Source: Chondrosia reniformis
Lineage: Eukaryota; Porifera; Demospongiae; Chondrillida; Chondrillidae
Length of the DNA: 64,000 bases
Direction of reading: 5' to 3'
Assembly (NCBI GenBank): GCA_947172415.1
Contig: OX359194.1
Coordinates: forward strand, 6,045,401 to 6,109,400
Shown: one piece after another, positions 1-11,300 of the stretch
Layout: every line of letters starts with the position of its first letter
How positions within the stretch are numbered: the stretch's first letter is position 1
Position numbers and translations under genes: made by a program
Notes under the pieces: model-generated
What the model saw: the letters and a program-made list of their open reading frames with translations, nothing else
The model's database searches: none
What the model was told of the DNA's origin: nothing

Positions 1-1353
1 AAAATATTTTTCCTTCAAGACTAGAGCCTCAAGACAGCATGGCATGATCTTAAATATACCACAATCTCGTGTAAATGCCTCAAGATATTCTTATTTCATT
101 AATGCACCTTTCATTTGGAACAAATTATCAGCTTATATAGTCGAGGCATCATCATTGAAAATATTTAAGTCATGACTCCAAGTATCATTACTGAACTAAC
201 ATTGTTATTTAAAATACTTGTTTCATCATTTTTCAATATGACTTTTTATTATTATTTAAATATGCTTGACTCATCCTTAGATTCCTATATATATTTCTTT
301 TGAGGGGGAGCAGGTTTATAGGCATTTGCCTTTTATGTAACCCATTCCTTTTTGGGATAAAATTATTTCAATTCAATTCAATTATATAATCCACTGGATA
401 TATAATGTGAAAGATCAAAATTATGCATTATATATACGTATGTATCTAAACTATAACTTGCAAGTAATGTATGATGAGCTATAGTAATTCAATAGTAACT
501 ATAAGGGTTTGTATAAGTCTGCTAACTGAGAGGTGTGTGTGTCCTCTTTCCAATTGTATGTGTGTGTCTTCTGTCCAATTGTGTGTGTGTGTGTGTGTGT
601 GGCAATTCCAAGATCTATTGGAATTCCTGTGAAAGAGTAGGTGGTTTACTTTAACTGTTATTATACTAACAACATTTAAATACATTCATAGTTGTGTTAC
701 ATATATTATTAATATTCATACATAATATTATGTAGAAGGTAGTGCCTGCCCTTGGGAAATGTCTGTTATATTCAGTTCCCCTGAGAGTAGGGTTTGACAG
801 TGCTGCATGCTTCCGCTATATAGTTTTCTAATTGCAATAGACTTATGATATGTATGTAACCAAGGGTGTGATTTAAAGGCAAGCTGTTGAAGGAATCATA
901 CAAGTATGGCACACTTGGTAAGTAGATGTGTATATAGGGAGTGTCGAACCATAGACAACTGTTTCATCTTTATCCTGTCTCATCAGTGGCCTCTGAAATC
1001 CAGACGGTCCACTGATGAGACATCTGAGCTTAAGATCACCTTTGATCTTAAAATTCCCCTATTTTTTCATAATAGTGGTCAGCCACACTTTTGACTGTAC
1101 CCCTTATCTGCTAATAAGAAAACCATGCACAAGCTTTTTAGTTTTTGGGAGCAGACTAGCCACTCAGACTTCCATTGTATGCCATACTAAAAAGGACAAA
1201 ACAGCTGTCTCTATGACTTGAGTGTGTGTGTGTTAATTCCAAGAAGCTTTTTGCCTATACCATAGTAGTTGGTGGTTAAGTGTCTACAGTATATTTAACA
1301 GCTTTCTTAATGTAATGTTGGAATGTTATTACTAATTAGTAGTTTGGAGCTTG
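1..1353. other. Gene-free, repeat-rich flank
   Basis: No convincing gene is seen. A retroposon-like 3' end lies at about 301-386: a G-rich stretch, then a short unique piece ending in a repeated ATTCA tail, as SINE or LINE copies often do. A TG/CA microsatellite occupies about 531-601. Two short open frames at 906-1221 overlap each other, have no recognisable domain and are probably chance. Confidence 0.5.
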
Positions 1354-1360
1354 TATAAAA
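1354..1360 (+). promoter_or_regulatory. TATA box of the membrane-protein gene
   Basis: TATAAAA lies 83 bp upstream of the ATG at 1443, a sensible distance for a core promoter with a short 5' leader. No splice acceptor needs to be invoked between it and the start codon. Called from motif and spacing only. Confidence 0.5.
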
Positions 1361-1442
1361 GGGTAGCTGCTAGCGCTAGCAATAACCTCCGCTTTTAAAT
1401 CTTTAGTGGTAACGCGAAGTATTGCAGCTCAGTTTCACAAGA

Positions 1443-3080
1443 ATGACAGATTATTACCCATCCAGTCCACATATTAGAAAATCTGCTGTCAGGATTAAAC
1501 CACTTTTAGTACTAGCTCTACTGATAAATACATTTGCAACATGTGTTGGTATTGCCTTCAGAAAGGTGTCAATCAACGACAGCCTTATCATCTACTGGTT
1601 GTTCTTAGCAGTTTACTTAACTGTAGGCTTTAGTTTGATCATTGTTATGCTGTGTGTAAGTATTAAACAAAATGCCAGCTGCAGCTGCCAATGTATATCC
1701 TTCAAAATGACTTGCCATATATGGCAAGTCATTTTGAAGGATGGTTTACCTCCTTTCTTATCGTATCTTGCTGGAGCATTTTACTACAGTGCTGACAATT
1801 TTCCATTATTATTCGGAGCCAATTTTGACAATGATCCAGTTGGTGTGCTACTTGCAAATGATTTAAGAAGTCTGTTAAGTGCTGTGGCAGTTGTGTTGAG
1901 TCTTTGTGCATATCTAGTTTATTACCTGATTAATGACATCCACCATGATCATCAATCTGACAGAAGCACTGCTAGCAACAATGGTCAGGGTATACATAAT
2001 GAAGGTCAGCAGGGTATTGAAGGTCAGCATCATCAGCAGGGTGTGGAAGGTCAGCTGGGTGTGGAAGGTCAGCAGGGTGTGGAAGGTCAGCAGGGTATCG
2101 AAGGTCAGCAGGGTGTGGAAGGTCAGCAGGGTGTGGAAGGTCAGCAGGGTGTGGAAGGTCAGCAGGGTGTGGAAGATCAGCAGGGTATCGAAGGTCAGCA
2201 GGGTGTGGAAGGTCAGCAGGGTGTGGAAGGTCAGCAGGGTGTGGAAGATCAGCAGGGTGTGGAAGGTCAGCAGGGTGTGGAAGGTCAGCAGGGTATCGAA
2301 GGTCAGCAGGGTATCGAAGGTCAGCAGGGTATCGAAGGTCAGCAGGGTATCGAAGGTCAGCAGGGTATCGAAGGTCAGCAGGGTGTGGAAGGTCAGCAGG
2401 GTATCGAAGGTCAGCAGGGTATCGAAGGTCAGCAGGGTAACAACAATGGTTGCCAGGGTAACAAGGATGGTCAGAAGGATAACAATAATGACCTAGAGAT
2501 ATGTTCTTGTCCTTTACGTTTTTGTCCTTTATGTTCTTGTTGTTTATGTTCATGTAGACATGTCAGACAATTAAATCTGCCACTGCAAGGTCTATATAGC
2601 TTACTTGCTGTTATACCAGTAATAGAGTCCTTCTATAATAGTGTTATAGATGAGCTAACACACCATAACAACACACTGAAGAACCAAGAAACCAATTGTC
2701 CTGAAGCAACCAAAGTAGAAGCATACAGCATTTTTGCAATCATTGGGTATATTTGGATTATAGTAGTTGTTATAACTGCAATTTATACTGTCTATAGCAG
2801 TTATATCTCAGCAGGCAAAATTTACGGCCATACCTTATATTTTATACTATATATGTCATTGATATTTGTTTTCCCAGTTCACCTTTTTGTTAATACTGGT
2901 TGGCCATGGATATGTACAATACCCCGCAAGGACAGCATGGGTTTGTACATTGGTCGAATATGCTGCCTTACTTTTGCAATGTTCTTTTTTGGGATTATTG
3001 TATTTATCCTAATATGGAACTACTTTAAATGTATATGTATCCGGAATAGAAGACGACGCCAATACCTAAGGTTTCTATAG
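1443..3080 (+). CDS. Uncharacterised multi-pass membrane protein with VEGQQG repeats
   Basis: A single-exon frame of 545 residues; I do not recognise the family. The start is the first in-frame ATG (1443), downstream of a TATA box. The N-terminal half has about four hydrophobic segments (near residues 20-40, 50-75, 95-115 and 140-165). A hydrophilic region of about 23 copies of a V/I-E-G/D-Q-Q-G hexapeptide follows (about residues 199-335), then a Cys-rich stretch. About four more hydrophobic segments end in a basic tail containing RNRRRRQY. The repeat would sit in one long loop between two four-helix halves. The even, matched halves recall polytopic transporters or receptors, but no signature motif supports a function. 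A perfect 46-bp palindrome lies inside the coding sequence at 1697-1742. The frame is intact and the hydrophobic pattern coherent, so it is probably a real gene. Confidence 0.75.
   Translation: MTDYYPSSPHIRKSAVRIKPLLVLALLINTFATCVGIAFRKVSINDSLIIYWLFLAVYLTVGFSLIIVMLCVSIKQNASCSCQCISFKMTCHIWQVILKDGLPPFLSYLAGAFYYSADNFPLLFGANFDNDPVGVLLANDLRSLLSAVAVVLSLCAYLVYYLINDIHHDHQSDRSTASNNGQGIHNEGQQGIEGQHHQQGVEGQLGVEGQQGVEGQQGIEGQQGVEGQQGVEGQQGVEGQQGVEDQQGIEGQQGVEGQQGVEGQQGVEDQQGVEGQQGVEGQQGIEGQQGIEGQQGIEGQQGIEGQQGIEGQQGVEGQQGIEGQQGIEGQQGNNNGCQGNKDGQKDNNNDLEICSCPLRFCPLCSCCLCSCRHVRQLNLPLQGLYSLLAVIPVIESFYNSVIDELTHHNNTLKNQETNCPEATKVEAYSIFAIIGYIWIIVVVITAIYTVYSSYISAGKIYGHTLYFILYMSLIFVFPVHLFVNTGWPWICTIPRKDSMGLYIGRICCLTFAMFFFGIIVFILIWNYFKCICIRNRRRRQYLRFL
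1697..1742. repeat. Perfect 46-bp palindrome inside a coding exon
   Basis: The left half, beginning ATCCTTCAAAATGACTTGCC, is followed without spacer by its exact reverse complement, ending GGCAAGTCATTTTGAAGGAT. It is translated within the third predicted hydrophobic region of the membrane protein. An mRNA copy would form a 23-bp stem. Confidence 0.9.
2038..2437 (+). repeat. 18-bp coding minisatellite
   Basis: About 22-23 tandem copies of an 18-bp unit built on GGTCAGCAGGG followed by TGTGGAA or TATCGAA. Each encodes V/I-E-G/D-Q-Q-G. Since 18 is a multiple of 3, changes in copy number keep the frame of the host gene. The array is also stop-free in two other frames, so overlapping open frames here are artefacts of the repeat. 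Confidence 0.95.
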
Positions 3081-3529
3081 CCTAATGAAGAAGGTGTATA
3101 TATATAAAGATACTAATTTTCTTTTTGTAGCATGAGACACAGCTAAACTTTCAATTTCATTGCTAGTGTAACAGGGTTTATACACACGTGACACTTCTAA
3201 TTGCAAACACTTATATATGTAGCTATGTTTGTTTATTGTAAACATTGGGTTGTTTGTACCAATTCACACTTCATCTGCATGATTTAATCCTTCCTGTTTG
3301 CGCCGTCCTCCCCACCTTTTGTTCTTTGTTGTAGTTGTTTGTTGTAGTTTTGACCACCGAATCCCTAGCTTTATATGCTTGAGTTTTGTACTGCTAAAGG
3401 ATCTTTTTGAGTTCATCCGTGACTGTGCGAACGTCTCCCGATCTTGAGTAATCTCGACACGATTACACTAGTCTTACAACTTTTTGTGATCTTTAGTGGA
3501 CTGTAAATTATTTGTTAATATTTGCACAT

Positions 3530-3990
3530 CTAGAAAACAAGACAGTGATCATATGGTAAGACTAACCATGCAGAAATGACATACTGAAACTTAACTATAT
3601 ACGTGACTTCTATGCTTGGGTGTATGATGGATAATAGAAGTAGGGATGATGCACCCAGTGATATATCGATGTGTATAGTTAAGTTTCAGTATGCCACTTC
3701 TGCAATGTTAACCTTACCATATGTTCACTGTCTTGTTTCGTTACTTTTTCTAGATGTACCAATCACCATACTTCTAACTTCATTTTTGAATGTTTTTTTT
3801 ATTTAACTTGTATTGCCCCTTTTTTGTACTTGTTAACATTTGTTTTGAGAGTTTTCAAAAACTCGAAATAAACAGCAATTAGAAAGAGAGGAGACGATAT
3901 AATGGAGAGCTCTAAATAAAAAATGGCGTCCAAAACGGCCCCCAATTCATCACTTTTTAGTCTTAGTTCTTTAACATTCAGTTTAGGATA
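3530..3990. mobile_element. Fold-back non-autonomous element, copy A
   Basis: Long inverted arms (about 3538-3620 against 3665-3755) flank a centre containing AGTAGGGATG. The arms match the elements at 7020-7730 and 59245-60045 (shared words include ACTGAAACTTAACTATA-like and CAGTGATCATATGGTAAG). The flank 3838-3990 matches, in inverse orientation, about 59565-59650 of the longer copy (shared GAGAGCTCT and AAAAATGGCG). There is no transposase frame, so it is a MITE-like element moved in trans. Confidence 0.7.
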
Positions 3991-6900
3991 TTAAAGGGTC
4001 CATAATCAGTAAGATTACAACTGTACTATAAGGCCTACAAAGCAGCTAAGTAATTCGATCGCGGGGGGCAGTACTACCAAATTTTGGGGCGCCATAGGCA
4101 CCCTTATATTGCTTTCAAAAATGTATGGCTTCCTGTTCGTAACCTTGTACAGTACATGTCACAAGGTACATTTTTCCGAGGATATACCGCGTAGGTATTC
4201 CGCGGATTACAGTGCGGCAGAATTTGGACTTTTTTGCACTGACCGCGGAACGTTTGAAGGCTTCGTGCAGACTGCCGCGCTGGAAATCACAGACTTCATA
4301 ATACGTAAAGCTGTGGTTAACCGCAATGTTTGTTTAAACATACGTATATAAAGGCCTTGGCCTTTTATGTCCCTTGTGTACATGTTACAAAATGGTCTCT
4401 AATCCTGTTGATTATGCGAATGTATGCAACCAACCGTCGGTATTCTTAGCTCCCTCACAAGGCAAATCAAATCTGCTGTGGTTATTAGCTGAGACCCCTT
4501 TAAGATTGGAACCTTTGTTGATATATGGCATGCAGATGCATCATCTTCAGTCTATACTAAGGTGTGAAAAGGTAATTGGTAGGCCATGTGTTCTACCTTG
4601 CAATTGGATCTGTATCAACTACTACTCTATAAAAAGTATGCAGTAGTTGAGGATTTCAAAGCCTGCAACTATACTATTTAAGTTAAAATACTGATTATCC
4701 TAGAGGTCACTTAAATTTGTAACTTGTACTGTGTAGTACTTGATTGTAATTTTAATATTTTATATATTTGCCAGTAACTTGCACTGTATAATTAGCTAGC
4801 AAAGCATTTCACTATACTTATAGACATTCGCTATGAGCAATTTCGTTATGAGATTCTACTGTATGTACACATGGAAAACATACACACATGGATAAGAATA
4901 AGCTTTGTTCAACGTCAGCAATACATGAGGAATGGGAATACAAGTCAGAATAAATATGAAAATTACTAAATTCATGTTGCTGACACTCAACAAGGCTTTA
5001 TTCTCAGAATGATACACATGAATAAGTAAAAATATTAACAGATAACGTAAGAAAAGAAGACAGAGCTTAAATTACCAAAGTAATACGGTCGACCAAACGA
5101 ATTCAGTCTTTCGCATCAATATAGGAACAACTCTTCCTCAAACTTGACGGGAACGTATACAAAAACGCTTTATCTAACCTTCGCTACAACTCGCAGCGAG
5201 AAGACAGGTGGTAGTAACAATTACCATGTTTCTTCTGTACTACAGGGGAGCCAGTGGTGAAGAACTCCCTGTCTTGAGCGTGTTGTATGACCAGGTTGTA
5301 AGGTGGAATCGTCATATACGGCCATTTTATCGTTCGCGGCCGTTCGTTAACGTTTCCAAGCCTTTCTTATAGACGTTTGCTCCAAAGGACGGCTTTAAGA
5401 GGCTCCATCCATCGCTGCTCTTGCAGCGCTATTAGTTAGAAAGCTGCATGCATTTCCCCCTGCTTTGAGACAAGCCCATTTTCGGCAGTGGTCTCATTCT
5501 CCCCTTCCCGAAAATTGCTGACGTAGTTATAATAGAATTCAATAGGAACGATTGCACAATATTAGAAGCAGCGATATGACGTCATAAGGCGTAATAAAGC
5601 GTCATGATCAATGGTCAAAGATGCGTACGGAAGTAAACGGATTCATTAAACACTAAAATGGATGAGTGAACAATGTACGTAATATGTGATTGAGGGTAAA
5701 CGTTGGAGAAGATTATAGCCGAAAGCGAAGTTTAGGAGAATCGAGATTCAGGCACAGGATTTAAGGTGAGATCGTTTGTAACGTACATTAAATGTGGTGT
5801 TGAGCAGAATCCTATGTATTTTTTAAAGGATGTCGAAATGGCGGTTTGTTCTGCTGTATATTAGAGGTTGGTTGGGGGTTTAGTGCGACATGAGTTTAGC
5901 ATGCCTACAGTCTGTAGGCATGCTTACTTAGCTATTGGTCTGGTCTTACATTTATTGCCTGTTTAATGTTACTAAAGGTTATACAAAACTACGACATATG
6001 TAGACTATATTAAACTTCTAATAATAGCAATTATAATAGCAGCTGTTACAGAGAGAGTGGCACGAAAAACATGATTAAGCACGACAGTAATTGGTTGTCA
6101 GGTACAGTTAGGTTGATCTTATAGTGTCAATTGATTTTTCTAATTATCTCCTATTTCATTGTACATGCTATAGAGAGCTGCAGTAGACCTTATTTCGTTG
6201 TATAGTTTGTAAATTGTTTTTGCCTGAGTATTTAGTATATATTTCTAAGTTTCTTGTACAGGACTTCTGAGTTAATTTACTGTTTTTAAAATACCCATGC
6301 AGCCAGTAGGAGATTAAGTAAAAGTGAGGCTAAATCTTCATCCAAAGGTTTATATGTAGTCATATGCTTAAAATAGGAATTATAAATCAACCTTTGATTG
6401 GTTGAACATTATTGTCATCCCATCAGCTTTAGAAATGGGATTCAGCAGTCTTGGAATGAATGCATATCAAATTTGAATGAATTTTGTATGATAATATAGG
6501 TAATATCAAAGATTTCAATCAGTATATTCTGTTCTTCCCTTAAAAGATTAGTCAATGCCAGAGCAATGGTTGAATAGGATGTTATAGGTATACTCTTGGC
6601 TAAAAGTTGCTAAAGATCATTACCTAGGCCTACTTTTTAGCTGATCATATTTGGAGTGTCTTCTGGTATATAGTGCCTATTCTTTTTAGATGTCTACTAT
6701 AAAAATCCTTGTGGATTATACTTAGGCATCTAGAGGGAGTAGGTATATATGATTAGATAAGAAATCTTCCAAATACTTTGCCTCTTCAGTTTTATTGTAC
6801 CTATGCATGCAATAGTGAAGAAGGAAAATAATGGAGTTTGTCATAATCTTTGAAAAAGATCGTAAGACAGGTTCCAATATTTAAGCTCCAATGTATTAGC

Positions 6901-7019
6901 TAGCAACACCTCATAAATCACCAATGAAGTGATTTTCGGTTATATTTGGTTATTTGCAGCCATTAATGCATGTTTTTCTAAATGCCAAAACATGTTTCGA
7001 CACTCTATATACATGCTCT
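3991..7019. other. Gene-free stretch with small palindromes and CpG-richer islands
   Basis: No gene is recognised. 4080-4350 and about 5040-5650 are locally richer in CpG than their surroundings and could be old promoters or element remnants. Short open frames at 4109-4351 and 4374-4646 resemble nothing I know. 5476-5520 matches 14680-14723 in inverse orientation. A 27-bp hairpin (13-bp arms around AGCATGCCTACAG, one-base loop) lies at 5899-5925. Confidence 0.5.
5899..5925. repeat. Near-perfect hairpin, 13-bp arms
   Basis: AGCATGCCTACAG, one T, then the exact reverse complement. No coding context; it may be the core of a small fold-back element. Confidence 0.8.
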
Positions 7020-7730
7020 TCAGCACTCAAAAAGTGGCTAACCAGGAATAGGCCATTTCCAAAATTCATTTAATTTCTTCTTTTATTGAATAGACTAGCG
7101 CTAATATGCGAACTTATGAGGGTACATACAAGTTATAAATCGTCATAAATATGCATTTCCGAACTAGGGAATAGACGGCCCTATATAAATCTAAATGCGC
7201 TCTACAAGAAGCATGTTAAGAGATAATGGTTTTCGGCATATTTCTCTTGTCTAAAACGTTATTTCGAGATTTTCGCCAAGAAAACTTTCAAAATCAATTT
7301 AAAACAAGTAATATTAAGAAGAAAAAGTGGGAATACAAGTAAATAAAAAACATTTACAAAAATGATGTTAGAAGTAGGAATGGCAGTGTTCACTAATATA
7401 TCTGCAAAAAGTATTGAAACAAGACAGTGATTATATGATAAGGCTAATCATACAGAAGTTGCATGTATACTGAAATTTAAGTAACTTAACCATACACTTC
7501 TGTGTTTGGGCGCACCATTCCTACTTCAGGTTAGTGTGCCCAAACACAGAAGTGCATGTATATATGGTTAAGTTACTTATAAATTTCAGTATACATGCAA
7601 CTTCTGTATGATTAGCCTTATCATATAATCAGTGTCTTGTTTCAATACTTTTTGCAGATATTAGTGAACACTGCCATTCCTACTTCTAACATCATTTTTG
7701 TAAATGTTTTTAATTATTTGTCATAATAAT
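7020..7730. mobile_element. Fold-back non-autonomous element, copy B
   Basis: The clearest copy of the family. Arms at about 7420-7530 and 7540-7655 are nearly perfect inverted repeats (about 110 bp each), running through CAGTGATTATATGATAAGGC, CATACAGAAGTTGCATGTAT and GTGTTTGGGCGCACC-like blocks. The left flank 7020-7400 aligns with 59440-59770 of copy D, sharing the tract GAAAACTTTCAAAA and a following A-rich stretch. No protein is encoded. Confidence 0.75.
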
Positions 7731-7792
7731 AATTGTCAGCTTATAATTAAGTATTGGAATCTGTCATATGAAAGATTATGACAAACAAATTT

Positions 7793-7827
7793 CATTCATC
7801 TGACATTCAGTGAATGTCAGATGAATG
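7793..7827. repeat. 35-bp hairpin upstream of the PRIM1 pseudogene
   Basis: CATTCATCTGACATTCA and its reverse complement are separated by one G. It lies about 75 bp upstream of the ATG that opens the primase relic. Confidence 0.85.
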
Positions 7828-8389
7828 TAATTTGATGTGCTCCATTTGGAATGATTAGCAAATTGGAAACACAGGTAAACCATGTTGCTCTCAATGTGAT
7901 AGAATGGCAGCCTGCTTAGAAGTAGTTTTAGAATCACAAGACACGTTCAAAGAACTAATGGATTACTACAGTTGCATCTTTCCCTGGAAAGCTGTTGTTA
8001 ATTGGCTTGAGAGCCTTGCAGGTAATTTTATTGAGCCCACATATGTATGTATTCAATTACCCTACCTATAGCAACTGTGGATTTACCATAAATGCTTTGG
8101 TGTGTTGTGTCTGTAACATTATCATATTACTCAGTTACTCATTTAGATGAGAAATCTTTTAAGCATAGAGAATTTGCTTTTCAAAAGGATGATGGATCAT
8201 TTTGGAGATACCTATCTTTTGAGTCTTATGCTGATTTGAAACAAACTGTTCTTAAAGAATGTCCAAAAAGTATCAATGTGGGTTTATAGTGGATGTAGGG
8301 GTGTTCACTGCTGGGTTAGTGATGACAAAGTTATTCATGCTGATGCTGATATAAGGAAAGCTATACTTAGCTATTTGACAGTTATTAAA

Positions 8390-10419
8390 GTAAGACAGTT
8401 AATCTATATAACACATGTATATATACATGTGACTTAAGTGTTATGCACCTGCATATGTATGTTGTTTATAATTCAGGCCTATAGGTTTTATTTTAAACTT
8501 TTTTAGTCTTACTCCTAGTGCATTCCCAGGTAGTATATATATGGCCAATCAGGAAAGCAAGGGAGTGAGATTATATATATATGTTAAAGGCAACAAATGA
8601 AGCTCTGCATGTGTATGTACATATATATATGTATTTTTGATAACCTGGATATCATGTCATAATACCAAAATAATGTCATAACTGTATTCCAATGTCAGTT
8701 ATGCAATACATTTGCTGGACAACGTGATGTCATAGGCACTTGAATTTGAATTTGTGTACATCCGAGTGATTTTAGTGTAATTGCTTAGATATTGTCAGGT
8801 GATAACTACCATAGCATTACTATAGATTCCTTTGATCTACCCATGCACTGGGATGGAAAGGTATATATTCTACTATAATAATGTAATGTTATACAGTCAA
8901 ACCAAGCATGAAATGCAGTATAATTTACAGTGAACCACAGAATATAACAAACTTCAAATTGTAGAAAATTTACTTCATTAAATATGTATAACCAAGTTGT
9001 TGTATAAAAGATAAACATTTTTGCAATACATTAACCTAGTGTATCTTGTAGGGTTCTAGATTAATCCACATTAATAACTGAATTGTTAGCATATGTATAA
9101 GGATATCAACCTTTGCATTATATACCAAAACTATTGGGGGCATTCAGAGTCCTATAAGACAATCTGAAAAGGTCATTAAAGTATATAATGTGGGGGGACA
9201 AAACACAAACCTGATTTACACCTGAGTTGACTTGCAATTGGAACTAGTCAGTGTTGTCCTTAACAAGATATACTGATTATTGGGTTTGGAGTATAGGTTA
9301 CACATAATGTTTAGTGTAATATATCAATGAGCTAACAAAGAGGGGCATTATATATCTATCACATATTGTCATATTTTTGATTTAATTATATAATAAAAAA
9401 TGTGGTGTGGACAAGTTAACACAGGAAGTAAAGTTAATCTTCATTTTCTTAGTTATCAGTGATTTCTTTTACCTTAAGCAAATTTCACTCAAAATCCTTT
9501 ACCCTCTTATAGCCATTATGATCCCAGGCTGCTGGAAAGCTGTGGCAAAATCAGTTATAGCCCATTGCCTTGGACTTCTGCCTATATAAATATATATACT
9601 TGGCCTTAGCTCCACCTCAGCCTCATATTATATTTTTGCTTTATATAGTCCTTGCCTCTGGGCTATAACTATTATATATATACGTAAAAAGTATATATAC
9701 TGCATTGTATATTATATATGTATATATATATATAACTATATAGAACTCTTGCAAAGATGTACATGTGCTTGCCATAAACAATGATGGTTCTTTACACTGG
9801 GCTTTAAGGTATATACTGAATGCTGTATATTTATAAATATAAGTATATATATTGATTTAAATATAATTATATGGTGAATCATTGCACATGCATTATTTAA
9901 TGTACATGTATGGTATGCACGGAAATTATTGAAAATGAAGTACCAGTATAGCTGAAAATATGTACTGGTAGTTTTAAAAAACTACCAGTACTGCAGCTGG
10001 AGCTTGCATTGCAGCAACAATTAAGATACTATCGGGGTAAAATAGTATTATTTTTAAGGTAGAAACTGGGTAGTTTGAGACAGCCTCGGAAGGCTATTAA
10101 ATACCAATTTATTAACAGCTCGCTAAGTGTCATCAAGCCATCTAAGGCTGGTAGGAAACTAGTGAGGTAAAATTGGGTAGTATTAGGATACATTTGATCT
10201 GTAAATAAAGTGCATATGACATATACAAACTAAGTCTTATAACAATTTGTCCATTTCGTCATGAAAGGTATACACTTTTGAGGTACTTATCAGTTGAAAA
10301 GCTAGGTACTTTTATTTTATTTAGTATTAGTACTTCACAATTACCCTCGCGAAGTACCCGAGTCCTACCAGGTAGTACCTATGGTAGTACCTTGCAGAAT
10401 GTAAAGATAATTTCTATGT
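8390..10419 (+). other. Gene-free stretch inside the primase relic
   Basis: AT-rich sequence with many short TATATA tracts (9590-9860 especially). No exon with primase similarity was seen here. Short open frames at 8806-9018 (minus) and 9407-9589 show no family features. Confidence 0.4.
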
Positions 10420-10592
10420 GTATCGCATGTATACCTGGGCATTTACATTTCCATGAAATTGTAGAAAGGTACATCTGTACATGTGCACATGCAAGAATTC
10501 ATTTTCAACTGATGATAATACTAACATGTACAGATGTACCTTTCTACAGTTTTATGGAAATACAAATGCCCAGGAATACATACATGTACATT
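10420..10592. mobile_element. Fold-back element with about 51-bp arms
   Basis: The left arm (about 10430-10483) and right arm (about 10524-10580) are inverted copies with only a few mismatches, sharing GTAGAAAGGTACATCTGTAC, around a spacer of about 40 bp. The 147-codon open frame running through it is a by-product. Confidence 0.7.
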
Positions 10593-10829
10593 TATGCATA
10601 TCTGGTAGATATGCACACCCTTTTTAAACATGCTACCACCTACTTTAGAGTATTAGGATTTGTCAACTGTCTAGATCTGAGTAACTACTATAATATACTA
10701 TTTGTATATACTTATATATGACAATCATGTATATATATAGCAATGTAAGTTTGGTATTATATATATGCAAAGAATGAGAAATCATAAATCATTTAAAAAT
10801 TGATGAGCTATTATATATGGTATTGATGA

Positions 10830-11300
10830 CCCAAAAACATGGCTGCCCTATATATATCAGTACTCTCTAAGTAGGGATAGCACAAAAAATACTACTAAAT
10901 TCTATATAATTGCATTTTATCATCTTAAAATCAACAATGAATGCAGTATTACTTTTTAAGCTCCCAGAATAACTTTTTGTACACTTTTAACTAACCCACA
11001 AGTCACATTACTGCAGCAGTCACTAGTACATCTAGAAAAGAACAAACAGGAATCATCTGATATATAAGGCAACCATGCAATAAACAGCATGTTCATATTT
11101 ACATGAATTAATCATACACATCACTTCTGTGCATGTTTAGGCGCCCTGGTATTGATCCCTACTTCAACTATCATGGTATATGTACCCATATATATGCGCA
11201 AATACAGAAGTTTATAGTATATGGTTAAAAGTTACTGAAATTTCAGAATATATATGATATGAACAGCTGTTGTACAGTTAACATTCTTGATAATATATTC
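10830..11300. mobile_element. Fold-back non-autonomous element, degenerate copy C
   Basis: The start (about 10850-10990) aligns with 59250-59370 of copy D (shared GTACTCTC, AAGTAGGGAT and CTTTTTGTAC). The end (about 11100-11250) keeps the inverted arms around ATCATACACATCACTTCTGT. It is more diverged than copies B and D and sits in an intron of the primase relic. Confidence 0.6.

Noticed and set aside
1933..2553. Overlapping open frames on both strands in the VEGQQG region
   Set aside because: Shadows of the 18-bp repeat; only the frame continuous with the hydrophobic segments is credible.
4109..4646. Two short plus-strand frames as a possible gene
   Set aside because: No family features, no start or splice context, and no continuity between them.
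10278..10721. 147-codon plus-strand open frame
   Set aside because: It runs through both arms of a fold-back element, has no domain and no consistent splice context.
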